A DNA stretch of 64,000 bases from Gynuella sunshinyii YC6258 (GCF_000940805.1 NZ_CP007142.1:1526593-1590592), one strand, 5' to 3'. Counted from the stretch's first letter, positions 28,083 through 39,182 are shown. Translations and numbers: made by a program. The notes: generated by a model from the letters alone, not told the origin.

Positions 28083-29870
28083 ATGCGCGTATTTTTTCTT
28101 TTTATTCTGATTCTGGGTTCTCCCTTTCTATGGGCGGACGATGAATTCCAGATCGACCCGATAGTGTTGGCAGACCATGCCATATCGCTGGATGGGCAGT
28201 GGCAGTTTTATTGGGGCCGGCTGTTGAGTCCGACACAGGTCACCGATCCTGATATTCAATGGCAAACGGTCACCGTTCCAGGCGTATGGAATGATCTGGT
28301 GGATAATGGAAATCCAATGAATCATGGCGTTGCCACCTTTGCCACCCGACTGTATTTTCACCCCAACCTGACTCAAAACCTGACGATCAACTTTGTCCGC
28401 GTCAGTGAAGCATTCAAGGGCTACCTGGTTCGGGCCGATGGCACAAAAGTCATCAGTATGTTTGAAGGTGGACGCCTGTCTGAGCAGCCAGAAGGACATG
28501 TGGTGGCACCGGATTATCTGTCGTTTGCTCTACCACAAGCAGAAGGTCATTACTGGCTGGTATTGCAGGTATCGAAGTTCATTTACTACAAAGGTGGCAT
28601 CCGTTCTCCAGTCACCATCGATACCAATCAGCGGCGCGAACGTTTGGCAGTATACCGACCACTGACCCATGGAATTGTCATTGGCGCGCTGGTCTATATG
28701 GCATTGAATCATCTACAGATTTTTATTAACCGGCGTCAGTCCACCAGTTCTTTACTGCTGTCTCTGGCGTGTCTGTTTATCGCCCTGCGCAGTCTGGTCG
28801 GTTACGGTTATCTTGAAGGGCTGTTTTCGCAACCCAGTAATACGGTTGCGATCTGGCGGTTTCGGCTGGAGTTACTGACAGTGGTTCTTCCGGCCACGAT
28901 CTGGCTGCATTTCTATCATGTTTTATTCAATGGTGTGCTGTCTCGCTGGGTGTTACAGATTTCCTGGATCGGTTCTATTTTGTTGACTCTGGCAGTGTTG
29001 TTGATATCTCCGGATTGGCTGGCTTATGTCATTCTGCCAGCGGAACAGCTGTGGTTGTTGATCAATATGGTGGGGATTACCTACTCGGTGTTACGGGCTA
29101 TTCAACTGCAGCGGCCTGATGCCAGAGTGGCACTGGTCTCTTTTGGGATAGTGTCTGTGGGGGTGATCAATGATCTGATTTCCACCCGAAATGCCCATTA
29201 TGATTTATTCATTACCGAATATGCCATGCTGCTGTTTCTGTTGTTGCATGCGCAATTGCTGGCCCGACGTTATGCGGTTGCCATTCAGAACGAAATCAGG
29301 CTGATCCACGACAACCGTAAACTGACCCGTGAACGTGAAGCCGCCGAGCGTGAAGCTACTATTGATCACCTGACTGGAGTACTCAATCGTAAAGGTCTTG
29401 AGGTTCGGCTGGATCAGGCCTGGAACACCGCCATCCGTGAACAGACCTGTCTGTCGTTACTGATCATCGATGCGGATTATTTCAAGCAGCTGAATGATCG
29501 TTATGGTCACCTGAGAGGGGATTACGCGCTGGCTTTCCTGGCGTCGGTCATGCGTGGACTGGTGTTGCGCAGCAATGATTTTTATGGGCGTTGGGGCGGA
29601 GAAGAGTTTATGGTCGTGATGCCGGGGGCAGTTGTCTCGGCAGCGGCAGAAGTTGCTGAAACCATTCGTGATGGTGTTGAAAAAGCCGTGCTGAATTTTG
29701 AGAATGAACACATACGTTTCACGGTTAGTGTCGGTGTGGCAAATCTGAATCCTCAAACGGGTGACTCCTGGAAAACAATCATTCAGCAGGCTGATGAAGC
29801 TCTGTATGAAGCAAAAGCGAGAGGCCGGAATCAGATCTGCGTGTATTCCGGCTCGCCGAACTCCTGTTAG
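28083..29870 (+). CDS. 7TM-DISM diguanylate cyclase (paralog 1)
   Basis: A membrane sensor of about 595 residues. After a signal peptide (MRVFFLFILILGSPFLWA) comes a periplasmic beta-sandwich with ISLDGQWQFYWG and VTVPGVWND, resembling the sugar-binding jelly-roll domain of 7TM-DISM receptors. Seven transmembrane helices follow, then a short coiled linker and a GGDEF domain with GGEEF and the inhibitory RSND site five residues before it. It should raise c-di-GMP when an external ligand binds. The ATG at 28083 (behind AGGCGG) starts the signal peptide best; ATG 28065 is possible. It is a close paralog of the gene at 32437. Confidence 0.9.
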   Translation: MRVFFLFILILGSPFLWADDEFQIDPIVLADHAISLDGQWQFYWGRLLSPTQVTDPDIQWQTVTVPGVWNDLVDNGNPMNHGVATFATRLYFHPNLTQNLTINFVRVSEAFKGYLVRADGTKVISMFEGGRLSEQPEGHVVAPDYLSFALPQAEGHYWLVLQVSKFIYYKGGIRSPVTIDTNQRRERLAVYRPLTHGIVIGALVYMALNHLQIFINRRQSTSSLLLSLACLFIALRSLVGYGYLEGLFSQPSNTVAIWRFRLELLTVVLPATIWLHFYHVLFNGVLSRWVLQISWIGSILLTLAVLLISPDWLAYVILPAEQLWLLINMVGITYSVLRAIQLQRPDARVALVSFGIVSVGVINDLISTRNAHYDLFITEYAMLLFLLLHAQLLARRYAVAIQNEIRLIHDNRKLTREREAAEREATIDHLTGVLNRKGLEVRLDQAWNTAIREQTCLSLLIIDADYFKQLNDRYGHLRGDYALAFLASVMRGLVLRSNDFYGRWGGEEFMVVMPGAVVSAAAEVAETIRDGVEKAVLNFENEHIRFTVSVGVANLNPQTGDSWKTIIQQADEALYEAKARGRNQICVYSGSPNSC

Positions 29871-29987
29871 TGGATTGTGGACATTACTCGTTATTGTTTT
29901 AATCGTTCAAAACGGTCTTCCGGGTCCATTCACAGGTTTGCCGGATTGGGAGCTTGGGAATCCCCCAGGCACAAGCGGTAAGCATGG

Positions 29988-32180
29988 TCAGATATTGTTG
30001 CCTTTCCCTGCTATTTTTTCTGCCAGTGTATGCAGTTCAGGCAGCAGCCGATAAATCAGCTGCAACTGTTGTAACACCAGTCGGGCTGAGCTTTCATCTT
30101 CATCACGCCACTCGTTGAGCCGTTGCTCGAGTTCGCTTTGTCCTATTGTACTCAGATCCATGCTGTGATCTTTGTTGTTGAGCTGCTTGTGCAGTGTTTC
30201 CAGGTGTCTGTGGATCAGGTTGTGGCTGTCTATGACCAGCTGATGGGTGGGGGCCTGTATAAGTTTTGTCCGGTGTGCACCCAGTGCTGAGATATAACCC
30301 AGTATTGCATGGCTCAGTGTTAAAAAGCGAAAACTTTCCTCGACTGATATACGGTATTTATCCGGTTCAGATAACATGTTGCTGATGGAGACAGACAAAT
30401 TGGCGTCCTGATTGTGGGCATAACGGCGGGCGATGCGATAGTTCAGATTATCTTTTTTTCCGATTAGATATTGTTCGATAATCTGCGCCAGATAATCCTG
30501 GTTGGCTTGCACCGCATCAGCCAGTACTTTGTGTAACCGGCGTGCATGCCAGTCTGGCAGTATTCTGGTGACAGCAACAACCGCCAGTGCACATCCAACC
30601 AGAGTGTCTGCCAACCGTGGCAGAACCACAGCATAACCTTCACCGAGTTGGTTAAAGCAGAACAGTACAAGCAAGGTAATAAACCCGGTTGCATATCCGT
30701 AGTTATTCAGGCGGAAGGCAAAAAACAGGACTCCTGAGATGACGATGAAGACCAGCTGACTTTCATGGGAAGGAAACACTGTCAGTAAAAATGCACCAAT
30801 CAACAGGCCGGCAATGGTGCCAATGACCCGATTGACCAGTTTTTTCCGGGTGGCACTGTAGTTGGGCTGGCAGACAAACAGAGTGGTCAACATAATCCAG
30901 TACCCTCGTTCCAGTCCCAAGGCCTGTATGATGCCGTAACCAACCGTCAGCGCGATCGATAAGCGGATTGCATGACGAAATATCCGAGAATCCTTATTCA
31001 AATGACTGCTGATCCGCCGCCACATGGTACGAATGGTGTGCGGGTCAGTGTCGTTAAGAGCCCCCTCGTCGGTTTGTCGGGCATCTGGATTGTTCAGGTT
31101 TTCGATCTGACTGCTGATCATGGCAACATTGTCGAACAGATACGTCAGCTGGGTAATCAGATTTTTTGGGCCGGGATTCTGCTGGCCTTTCAGGTAGCTC
31201 ATGGCACTGATCAGTTCTTCCAGTGCCTGGACGGCTTTACTGCTGTGTTCGTATGGTCGACCCATCTTGATGGCATGAGCAATATCACGATAGCATTGTG
31301 CGTGGGTCTGTAACAGATATTGAAAACGGAACAGAATATCTGAACGCTCAAAGGCTCGGGCCAGATCCTGATACCGATAGTGAGTGGAACTGACTCTTTC
31401 GTGGATGTCCTGGGCAATAAAATAAATATTTAAAAAACGATCACTCGGGCCGCCGATACGACCTCGCCTTGAGCGGGAGAGAAAGGTTGCCTTACAGTTA
31501 TTCAGTGACTGCACCGTACTGACATTAAGCCTGGCTTCCTTGATCCGTAAAGGCTGAGGAATCAGGTTATCGACCGGATGAAATAGTTCAGCTTTGACAT
31601 CAATGTAATCCGCCAGGTCTAAAAATACGCTGGCAAGACTTTGCTGTACCGGTTGCATCGGCCAGATAGCCTGCCAGGTCATCGATACCAGGTAGTACCA
31701 GGCAGCACCAGAAAGCAGCATGACGGGTTGAAACCACAGGTTAGTGCTTTGGTGAGCACCGATCATTGTGTAGATGGCCAGCAACAGAGATCCGAATGCG
31801 ATGCTGCTGTATTTTGGACCCAGCGACCCTAAAATAATAAAGCCAAAGGTTGAGCTGAAAAGTCCGATGGCAAACAGTATCGGATAATCAAACAGCAACT
31901 CGACTGAGAACGCCGCCAGCGCAAAACAGCATAAAGTCAGTACGAGAGCTTTAATCCTTCCACTGAAGCTATCATCACTTTCTGCCAGTGCTGCTGCAAT
32001 AATACCCAGGATCAAAGGGATGATCAGGTCAATGCGCTGCCAGTACCAGGCAGGTATCACCACTCCCAGTAAGGTCACCAGAATCAAGAAACTGTAATTG
32101 ATCGTTTTGTTTGCCCAATACAGGCGTAATGTTTGCAGCCACTGCACGTTCGTTTGAAACCTCTGGATGGTCATCACCAT
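29988..32180 (-). CDS. yccS: YccS-like FUSC-family inner-membrane protein
   Basis: A 730-residue protein with two blocks of transmembrane helices (about 25-170 and 400-530) each followed by a cytoplasmic helical domain, the YccS/FUSC layout. The second block begins RLSIALTVGYGIIQALGLERGYWIMLT and contains CQPNYSATRKKLVNRVIGT, a strong family signature. FUSC proteins are putative efflux carriers related to aromatic-acid exporters; the physiological substrate is unknown. It lies on the opposite strand between two paralogous GGDEF sensor genes. A start at the ATG two codons downstream (32174) is equally possible. Confidence 0.88.
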   Translation of the reverse strand: MVMTIQRFQTNVQWLQTLRLYWANKTINYSFLILVTLLGVVIPAWYWQRIDLIIPLILGIIAAALAESDDSFSGRIKALVLTLCCFALAAFSVELLFDYPILFAIGLFSSTFGFIILGSLGPKYSSIAFGSLLLAIYTMIGAHQSTNLWFQPVMLLSGAAWYYLVSMTWQAIWPMQPVQQSLASVFLDLADYIDVKAELFHPVDNLIPQPLRIKEARLNVSTVQSLNNCKATFLSRSRRGRIGGPSDRFLNIYFIAQDIHERVSSTHYRYQDLARAFERSDILFRFQYLLQTHAQCYRDIAHAIKMGRPYEHSSKAVQALEELISAMSYLKGQQNPGPKNLITQLTYLFDNVAMISSQIENLNNPDARQTDEGALNDTDPHTIRTMWRRISSHLNKDSRIFRHAIRLSIALTVGYGIIQALGLERGYWIMLTTLFVCQPNYSATRKKLVNRVIGTIAGLLIGAFLLTVFPSHESQLVFIVISGVLFFAFRLNNYGYATGFITLLVLFCFNQLGEGYAVVLPRLADTLVGCALAVVAVTRILPDWHARRLHKVLADAVQANQDYLAQIIEQYLIGKKDNLNYRIARRYAHNQDANLSVSISNMLSEPDKYRISVEESFRFLTLSHAILGYISALGAHRTKLIQAPTHQLVIDSHNLIHRHLETLHKQLNNKDHSMDLSTIGQSELEQRLNEWRDEDESSARLVLQQLQLIYRLLPELHTLAEKIAGKGNNI

Positions 32181-32436
32181 GGAGTAAGTGTATCAAATGG
32201 ACGGCGTTTGTTTATGATCCGTACCAGCTGAAGTGAACTCTCTACGATGTATTTCTCAACATGGCAGGATACTCGTGGGGTGACCGGGCAATGGGCCAGG
32301 AGCGTTTATTTTTATGCACTGATTTGGGTCTTTTCTCTCCGATATTGCCGGCGGATTAGATATCGGTCAAAAGCAGAGAGGTTTCTGTCAGTTTCAGCTC
32401 ATATTGACTGAAAAATGTTGATACAATCACATTTTC

Positions 32437-34317
32437 ATGGTGATCACAGTCACTAATTTTCCGTCGATGTCATTTATTCTTAGTAAACATGTATTGCTTT
32501 TCTGGATTTTGTCGTTGTTGTCATCACGATTATGGGCGGCGATGGAGTTTCAGGTTAGTCAGCAACTTCTGGATCATCATCCTGTTGTTTTAAATGGGAC
32601 ATGGTTATTTCATTGGAATGCATTATTGCCTCCGGACTCTGTTGCGGACCCGGCCATACAATGGCAAACCGTCACGGTGCCGGGAATCTGGAATGATGTG
32701 GTGTCCGATAAGGATCCAATGAATCATGGTGTTGCCACGTATGCCACTCAGTTAAATTTTGAAGGTGCACTGACTGAACCTGTGGTGGTGAGGTTGATTC
32801 GCATCAGTGAAGCCTTTCATTTTTACCTCGTCAGTGAAGATGGTCAAAACATCATAGATTTGTTTGAAGGTGGAGAGGTGTCGGCTGATCCGCGCCATAA
32901 TGTTATCGCGCCGGACTATCTGTCATTCGCACTTCCGCCTGTCCAGGGGCGTTACTGGCTGGTATTACAGGTTTCCAAGTTTAATTTTTACAAAGGTGGT
33001 CTTCGTACCGCTGTTACCATCGATCTGCGCCAGCGCTATAACCGCAATCGTATACTGGTGGTTTTACTGCATGGTATTGCCATTGGCGCGCTGCTTTACA
33101 TGGCACTTAATCACCTGCAGATTTATCTAAACCGGCGCCAGAACACCAGTTCGCTGTTAATAGCCGTAGCCTGCCTGTTTGTTGCGTTCAGGTGCTTTGT
33201 TGGTTTCGGGTATTTGGAGCAGATGTTTCCCTGGGTCCGTAATGCCATAGCCATCTGGCGATTTCGACTGGAACTTACCACGATTGCAATACCCGCTTCC
33301 ATCTGGTTGCACTTTTACCTTTATCTGTTCCGACAGGTGTATCCGCAGCGTTTACTGCGATATTCCTGGATGGGATCGATTGTCCTGACATTGAGTATTT
33401 TTCTGACTCCAGCGGACTGGCTGGCATATCTGATATTACCGGCTGAGGAGGTGTGGCTGGTATTGAATATGCTGGTGATTCTGTACGTGTTGGTCAGAGC
33501 CACGACCCAACGGCTTACCGGTGCCCGTTTGTCACTGGCTATTTTTTTTCTGCTGGTTGTCGGTGCGGTCAATGACCTGCTATTAAGTCTGGCCCCCGGT
33601 TACGGGTTTTATGTCATGGAATATATATTACTCGTGTATGCCGTGCTGTTGTTTCTGTTGGTCCATTCGCAACTGCTGGCCAGGCAATTTGCCAATTCTG
33701 TGAGTAATGAAATTCGTTTGCTGGATGACAACCGGAAGCTGGTTCGACAGCGTGAACAGGCAGAACTGGCGGCTATTATTGATCATCTGACCGGGGTGTT
33801 AAACCGTAAGGGGCTGGAGCAACGGCTTGAGCGGGCCTGGAATCGTTGTATCGATGATCACGAAGTTATTTCAGTTTTACTCATTGATGCCGATCACTTT
33901 AAAAAGCTGAATGACCAATATGGTCATTTAATTGGAGATCAGGCATTAATGCATCTGGCGAAGGTGATTTCGATGACCAAACTGCGTATCCATGACTTTA
34001 TTGGGCGCTGGGGGGGTGAAGAGTTCATGGTAGTGGTGCCGGGAGCGGATATTCATATTGCCGCCGGCATCGCAGAAACCATTCGCGCTTCGATAGAGCA
34101 CAGTGAATTCGGCGAAAGTGATCTCGATATTCGTTTGACGGTCAGCATTGGCGTGGCCGGTACCCGTCCCGGGATGCATAAAACTTCACTGAAGCAGTTG
34201 ATTCAGTTGGCAGATGAAGCGCTGTATGCCGCCAAATCCGGTGGGCGAAACCGCGTTGAAGCTTATTTACCAACCACAACAGAACCTCCATTGGAGTCGT
34301 TTGAACAGAGTTCATAG
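32437..34317 (+). CDS. 7TM-DISM diguanylate cyclase (paralog 2)
   Basis: A 626-residue paralog of the gene at 28083 with the same order: signal peptide (best starting at Met11, base 32467), periplasmic beta-sandwich with VTVPGIWND, seven transmembrane helices and a GGDEF domain. GGEEF is at 526-530 and the inhibitory RIHD site at 517-520, so feedback by c-di-GMP is likely kept. DNA as well as protein similarity to the first copy is visible, for example in the stretch coding for PMNHGVAT. Neither possible start has a clear ribosome binding site. The two copies probably sense related ligands. Confidence 0.88.
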   Translation: MVITVTNFPSMSFILSKHVLLFWILSLLSSRLWAAMEFQVSQQLLDHHPVVLNGTWLFHWNALLPPDSVADPAIQWQTVTVPGIWNDVVSDKDPMNHGVATYATQLNFEGALTEPVVVRLIRISEAFHFYLVSEDGQNIIDLFEGGEVSADPRHNVIAPDYLSFALPPVQGRYWLVLQVSKFNFYKGGLRTAVTIDLRQRYNRNRILVVLLHGIAIGALLYMALNHLQIYLNRRQNTSSLLIAVACLFVAFRCFVGFGYLEQMFPWVRNAIAIWRFRLELTTIAIPASIWLHFYLYLFRQVYPQRLLRYSWMGSIVLTLSIFLTPADWLAYLILPAEEVWLVLNMLVILYVLVRATTQRLTGARLSLAIFFLLVVGAVNDLLLSLAPGYGFYVMEYILLVYAVLLFLLVHSQLLARQFANSVSNEIRLLDDNRKLVRQREQAELAAIIDHLTGVLNRKGLEQRLERAWNRCIDDHEVISVLLIDADHFKKLNDQYGHLIGDQALMHLAKVISMTKLRIHDFIGRWGGEEFMVVVPGADIHIAAGIAETIRASIEHSEFGESDLDIRLTVSIGVAGTRPGMHKTSLKQLIQLADEALYAAKSGGRNRVEAYLPTTTEPPLESFEQSS

Positions 34318-34578
34318 CTTTTCTGAAACAGACATAAGTTATGTTAAATACTTGCAACAGAGATAACCCCTTTTGTGTCTGGGAAAATCAGAATAAGTGT
34401 TTATCATGATATCTGTGTGTGTTTTGTTCCGTCGAACTAACGGCATAACAGTTACTTCGATTGGCACTTTATTGGTGCAGAAACAGAACGTGGAACGTAA
34501 AGCCCAATGGGTATTGATCAACCGGCACTGGCTTGTGTCGAGGGGTTGCTTTAATTAACTCTGGAGTTGAAGTTAGAG

Positions 34579-36558
34579 ATGAAGTTGCAGTTAACTGTGG
34601 TTCAACGGGTTGTTATTTCTTTTTTATTGGTGGGTTTTTTATTACTTGGAATTGGTTTTACCGCGATTGTCTCGCAAAAAAAGGCATTGCGTACGGTAGA
34701 ATTTTATAACACGGAGTTGACGCCCAATATCATTAACCATGCTGAACTGAGCGTGGCTGTACTGTCTGCCAACAAAGCCCTCACGCAGTTTTCCAAAAGT
34801 AATGAAGATACCCGGCTGGATAGTTATCGTGGTGAATTCACGGAAGCTATGGATCGTTATCAGCGGGTCATCCGTCAGGTGAATGTTGATAATGATGGAC
34901 TCACAAAAGCCAATAATCTGGTTCAGCAGTTTCAGCAGGCCGCCAATGATTTTATGCTGCAGCATCGCCAGACTCTGAAGCTGATCAGTGAAGAAACAGC
35001 CCGGCTGGAGAAGTTCAACAGCGAAGTTTTTTTCATGGCAGGTGATATCAAGGAACTGATAGAAGCAGCGCAAGACAACAACGAAGATCTGTGGAATCTT
35101 GGCTCGGCTGAAAAGACCGCACTTGGGGTATCCAGTGCCATCTCTGCTATTCGCAATCTCAACAGCGCAGCCGATTATGGAGAAAAGATCGCTTTTGCCG
35201 ATTCCATGCTCAGTGATTATAAATCCAAGGTGGATCAGCTGGGTAAGGTTGATCAGCAAAATAACGGCATATTGACGCATTATTATGACGTGCTACGTGC
35301 CGAAGTGCAGTCAGATGACGGGCTGATCAAATTACATGGCCGGATACTGACACAGCAGACCGGTCAGGAACAGGCACTGGAACAGATTACGGATAACGTT
35401 TCTCAGGTGCAGACTCTGTTGGAAGGTGAGTTTGATGCATTACAGGTTTCCTCCAATCGTGAAGCCAGTCGTGCCATTGACCGGACCAGGCAATCGATCA
35501 TGGTGCTGGAGGTGCTGTTGGCACTGGCGTTGTTCATTGCCGTTGTGGTGACCTTCAATGTGGCCTCAAGTATTCGTAAACCCCTTAATGGACTGCAGGA
35601 TTTTCTGAATAAAGTCTCTAAAGGTGATCTGACTGGCCTGATTCGTAATCATCGTAACGATGAGTTTGGCCAGATAGCCCGTTCTGTTGATGTGCTGGTG
35701 GAGTGGCTGCGCGAAATGATTTCCGGTATCCATAAAGATTCCAGTCAATTACTGGAGATTGCCGAACGCTCCGACAGCAGTTCGAAGACTGTCAGTGAAA
35801 CCGCCACGGAGCAGAAACATCGCACAGAAAGTGTGACCACGGCGGTTTCGACCATGCAGTCTGAAAGTCATGAAATGGTCGATAATGCCAGCCGTTCATC
35901 ACAGGAGGTAAACCGTCTCAATGATTCCGCCAGGGACAATCGTCGGAACATGGAGAAAAACATTGCCCTGATCAGTGAACTCGGTCAGAACCAGAGCTCC
36001 GCGACTCAAGTGGTGGCTGATCTGCAGAAGGCGACGGAGACTATTTCCAGCATCTTGTCGGTGATTGAGGGAATCTCAGAACAAACCAATCTGCTGGCTT
36101 TGAATGCGGCTATTGAAGCCGCTCGTGCGGGGGATCAGGGGCGAGGATTTGCGGTGGTGGCGGATGAAGTCCGTAACCTGGCACGCAAGACCCAGGATTC
36201 TACTGAAGAAATCCATCGAATGATTACCAGTCTGATCGAACAGGCGGGTAAAACCTCAGAGCTGATGCAGGTAAATGAATCCCTCGCTCAACAATGTGTA
36301 CAGCAATCCACCTCGACCGGCCATGCGCTGGAAGAGATGCTCAACGGATTGGCGCAAATCAGTGCCATGAGTGGTGCCATCGTCAATGCTGCCGAGAAAC
36401 AGAATGTGGCGGCGTATGATGTTATGGAAAATATCCGCGCAATCGCCAGAATGGCCCAAAATGCAGTCGACCAGTCGCAAGTGTCGGTTCAGGATAATAT
36501 CGAGCTGAAACAGTTTGCTGATCATCTGTACAGTCTGATCAAGCAGTTCAAGGTGTAA
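34579..36558 (+). CDS. Methyl-accepting chemotaxis protein
   Basis: A 659-residue chemoreceptor from the ATG at 34579 (a TTG four codons upstream is less likely). Transmembrane segments near 9-30 and 310-330 enclose a long, mostly helical periplasmic domain of about 280 residues. A HAMP domain ([20 protein letters not shown]) leads to a signalling domain whose hairpin tip reads [20 protein letters not shown] and [21 protein letters not shown]. It would pass ligand signals to CheA/CheW. There is no C-terminal NWETF-like tether. The ligand is unknown. It stands alone, with no che genes near. Confidence 0.92.
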   Translation: MKLQLTVVQRVVISFLLVGFLLLGIGFTAIVSQKKALRTVEFYNTELTPNIINHAELSVAVLSANKALTQFSKSNEDTRLDSYRGEFTEAMDRYQRVIRQVNVDNDGLTKANNLVQQFQQAANDFMLQHRQTLKLISEETARLEKFNSEVFFMAGDIKELIEAAQDNNEDLWNLGSAEKTALGVSSAISAIRNLNSAADYGEKIAFADSMLSDYKSKVDQLGKVDQQNNGILTHYYDVLRAEVQSDDGLIKLHGRILTQQTGQEQALEQITDNVSQVQTLLEGEFDALQVSSNREASRAIDRTRQSIMVLEVLLALALFIAVVVTFNVASSIRKPLNGLQDFLNKVSKGDLTGLIRNHRNDEFGQIARSVDVLVEWLREMISGIHKDSSQLLEIAERSDSSSKTVSETATEQKHRTESVTTAVSTMQSESHEMVDNASRSSQEVNRLNDSARDNRRNMEKNIALISELGQNQSSATQVVADLQKATETISSILSVIEGISEQTNLLALNAAIEAARAGDQGRGFAVVADEVRNLARKTQDSTEEIHRMITSLIEQAGKTSELMQVNESLAQQCVQQSTSTGHALEEMLNGLAQISAMSGAIVNAAEKQNVAAYDVMENIRAIARMAQNAVDQSQVSVQDNIELKQFADHLYSLIKQFKV

Positions 36559-36637
36559 TCGGCTGGTAAGGAAGATAACCACCGGAGGTGTAACCCTGAA
36601 CCGTCAAACATGGTCAGGGTACGATAGACCCGGCAGC

Positions 36638-37522
36638 TCACAGATGACTGATGATCAGCCCGGTGCCCACGAGCACCGCAAATAACAGCAGATACTTTGC
36701 GGTCTCCGCCAACTGCTGATTCAGTGCCTGACCACTACGTTCCGGCAATTTTTTGATCAGCTTCATCAACCAGGGAATACTCAGAAACGGCAGTGCCGGG
36801 CCCACGTCTTTGGCCGTGTGCACAAATAACCAGGTTTGAATCAGCAATGGTGTGATGACCAGTATCTGATACAGGCGCCGACTGTTTTCCAGCCCCAGTC
36901 TCACCGCCAGAGTACGCTTGCCGGCCTGCTGATCGGTGGGAATATCCCGGATATTGTTGACCAGCATGATGGCGGCACTTAACAGCCCCATCTGTATGGC
37001 CACCCAGATTCCTGTGGCAGTGACAGTTTGAAGGTGCAGGTACTGGGTACCGAGCACTGCGGCAATACCAAAAAAGATAAATACCGTGACTTCGCCGAGC
37101 CCCAGTGATGCCAGAGGGAAAGGACCGCCACTGTACCAGAACACGCAGATCACCGAAGTGATGGCGATGGTCAGAATGGGCCAACCTCCGGTCCAGATCA
37201 GATACAGGCCGATCAACACCGCCAGCACCACCGTGATGATGGCTGACCACAACATCATAGCCGGAGTTACGTGACCTGATTGTATAGCCCTTACGGGGCC
37301 CTGACGCTGATCGGTATCCACACCGGAGCGGTAGTCGAAATAGTCGTTGGCGAAGTTCACTGATATTTGCAGCAGTAGTGCGCACAGCATGGTTAACGCC
37401 GCAGTCAGCAGGCGAAAATCAGGTCCGAGACAGAGCAGGTTGGCCACCAGAATAGGACTGATGGACGCAGGCAGAGTTTTAGGCCGGATGGCGATAATCC
37501 AGGGATTGCTAGCAATAGACAT
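36638..37522 (-). CDS. menA: 1,4-dihydroxy-2-naphthoate polyprenyltransferase
   Basis: A 294-residue UbiA-superfamily membrane enzyme with eight or nine predicted helices. The first Asp-rich motif is NDYFDYRSGVDTD and the second is VNNIRDIPTDQQAGKRTLAVRLG. MenA attaches the isoprenoid chain to dihydroxynaphthoate in menaquinone synthesis. The opening IRPKTLPASISPILVA is typical. It follows the HAD gene by 16 bases on the same strand, so both are likely one transcript. No other men genes are in the window, and a ubiquinone-type relative cannot be wholly excluded. Confidence 0.85.
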   Translation of the reverse strand: MSIASNPWIIAIRPKTLPASISPILVANLLCLGPDFRLLTAALTMLCALLLQISVNFANDYFDYRSGVDTDQRQGPVRAIQSGHVTPAMMLWSAIITVVLAVLIGLYLIWTGGWPILTIAITSVICVFWYSGGPFPLASLGLGEVTVFIFFGIAAVLGTQYLHLQTVTATGIWVAIQMGLLSAAIMLVNNIRDIPTDQQAGKRTLAVRLGLENSRRLYQILVITPLLIQTWLFVHTAKDVGPALPFLSIPWLMKLIKKLPERSGQALNQQLAETAKYLLLFAVLVGTGLIISHL

Positions 37523-37538
37523 ATTAAAATTTGATTAA

Positions 37539-38357
37539 TCAGAGGTTGAAACGTTTTCTCAGGAATTTGGCAATACCGTCTTCGTCATGATGGCCGATGA
37601 CTTCAGTGGCCATTGCCTTGATATTGTCTTCTGCATTGGCGGGAGCGTAGGCTTCATCAGCGACTTCAAACATGCTGACATCATTTTCACCGTCGCCAAA
37701 GCAGATAACGCGTTCAAAACCATGTTCCTGTTTAAGCAGTTGAATGGCACCGCCTTTGCTGGCATTACAATGATGAACATCCATCCAGAAATGTCCTGGA
37801 GTATACATATCTTCACCATAGTAAGCGGTCAGATGGGCCATGTTTTTCAGTCGGCTGATGACCTTGCCCGTCAACTCGCCCTGGCCGGACGTGCTGATGT
37901 TGGTGATACCATCTTCGGGTAATGCTTCCATGGGAAAAACATGACGACTGGTACGGTCTTTCAGCTCTGCATAAAAGGCATGATCGAAAGAGGATTGTAG
38001 TTCACCGTGGTATACCGCTTGTTGATGCTGGTCATCGATGGTCATCACAAACGGGGTCAATGATGACTCGGCAAAGGCTTCCAAAACCTCGGTGACTTCC
38101 ACGCGTGTCAGGCAGTTTTTGTGACTGAAAGACTGAGTTTGTGGATTCCAGATGACCACCCCGTTTTTGTAGATCTGGGGTAATGGAAAGCGGTGACCGG
38201 CAAAGCAGGGCACCGCAGCATGCAGGGTTCTGCCAGTGGCAACGGTGTAAGCGATATTTCGCTCTCCCAGCAGCGCCAGTGTCTCCAGCGTAAAAGCAGA
38301 TATCTGCTGTTGTCCGTTTAGCAGTGTTCCATCCAGGTCAAAAACAATCAGTTCCAA
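37539..38357 (-). CDS. HAD-superfamily (Cof-type) phosphatase
   Basis: A 272-residue cytoplasmic hydrolase. HAD motif I is DLDGTLLNG at residues 6-14, motif II is the Thr in VATGRTLHA, and motif III/IV is KGGAIQLLKQEHG with CFGDGENDVSMFEVA. A type IIB cap domain lies between. The Cof group removes phosphate from sugar phosphates, nucleotides or cofactors such as pyridoxal phosphate, so the substrate cannot be fixed. It is the first gene of the unit with menA, but no functional link is evident. Confidence 0.9.
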   Translation of the reverse strand: MELIVFDLDGTLLNGQQQISAFTLETLALLGERNIAYTVATGRTLHAAVPCFAGHRFPLPQIYKNGVVIWNPQTQSFSHKNCLTRVEVTEVLEAFAESSLTPFVMTIDDQHQQAVYHGELQSSFDHAFYAELKDRTSRHVFPMEALPEDGITNISTSGQGELTGKVISRLKNMAHLTAYYGEDMYTPGHFWMDVHHCNASKGGAIQLLKQEHGFERVICFGDGENDVSMFEVADEAYAPANAEDNIKAMATEVIGHHDEDGIAKFLRKRFNL

Positions 38358-39169
38358 AATACGACTCCCGAAAATACATGAGTGATAAGTGTACGTGATA
38401 GATGGGGGCAGGCACTAATGATTAGTCGTTTACCGGATGTTGTTTTGTGGTTTCAGCGGATCATGAGTGATTCCGAACCAGCGACAGGTGCCGTACTTTT
38501 GCACCATATCAGGCCAGTCGGTGGTCAATTTGCATTGATGCAGGTGACGACTCTGCCTCCAGCAGGTTGTTGATTTTTGTGTCTGGGGCAGTGAGTACGG
38601 CGCTAACAATCAATAACCCGCTGGCCGGAGGCAAAAAACGATAACGGTTTCAAGCTGTTCTGTCTCAGGTATCAACGGCAAGTGTAAGGTACCGCTTTCC
38701 AGTGGGCGCCAGCGGAGCCAAACGTCAGTGCCTGCGGCTTCAGGGATATTTTGAATAGGCCAGGCCAATACCCATACCGTTCACTTGAGCTTTGATGTTG
38801 TCGTTGAACATGTGGCTGTATCGCTGGATCAACGACTATTGGCAAATAGATGTTGTCGCAGCCAGGGCCCATATTTGTAGAGTAGGCGGTTTGTGTGAGT
38901 TGGAGCTTTGTTCAGAGCAACAAAATGGATGATAAAAATAATCGGGTGTTGATCGGATTCACAGTTGGATCCGTTGCGAAATACAGCTCAATCCTTCCAT
39001 GAAGTATCTGTCGACCACAGCCTGCCATCTTGTACCTGGTTTATGGTGACGTATTAGGTCGATCCAGCATAAACGATTTCTGTTTGAAAATACCAAAAGT
39101 GCCAGTGTGTTTCCTGTGTCCGAGTGGCCGCTATCCGGCTTCTCCTGTTTTTTGTGAACTGTTTTTGCT
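38358..39169. other. Intergenic region with a possible decayed gene on the minus strand
   Basis: No intact gene is seen. On the minus strand a 57-codon stretch from about 38780 down to a stop at 38610 reads like protein (it includes TDVWLRWRPLESGTLHLP), and a second stretch in another frame continues from 38613 to a stop at 38509. The two together look like one gene broken by a frameshift. I do not recognise the family, and the evidence is only that the reading looks protein-like. Confidence 0.25.
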
Positions 39170-39182
39170 GGAGGATTCAAAA

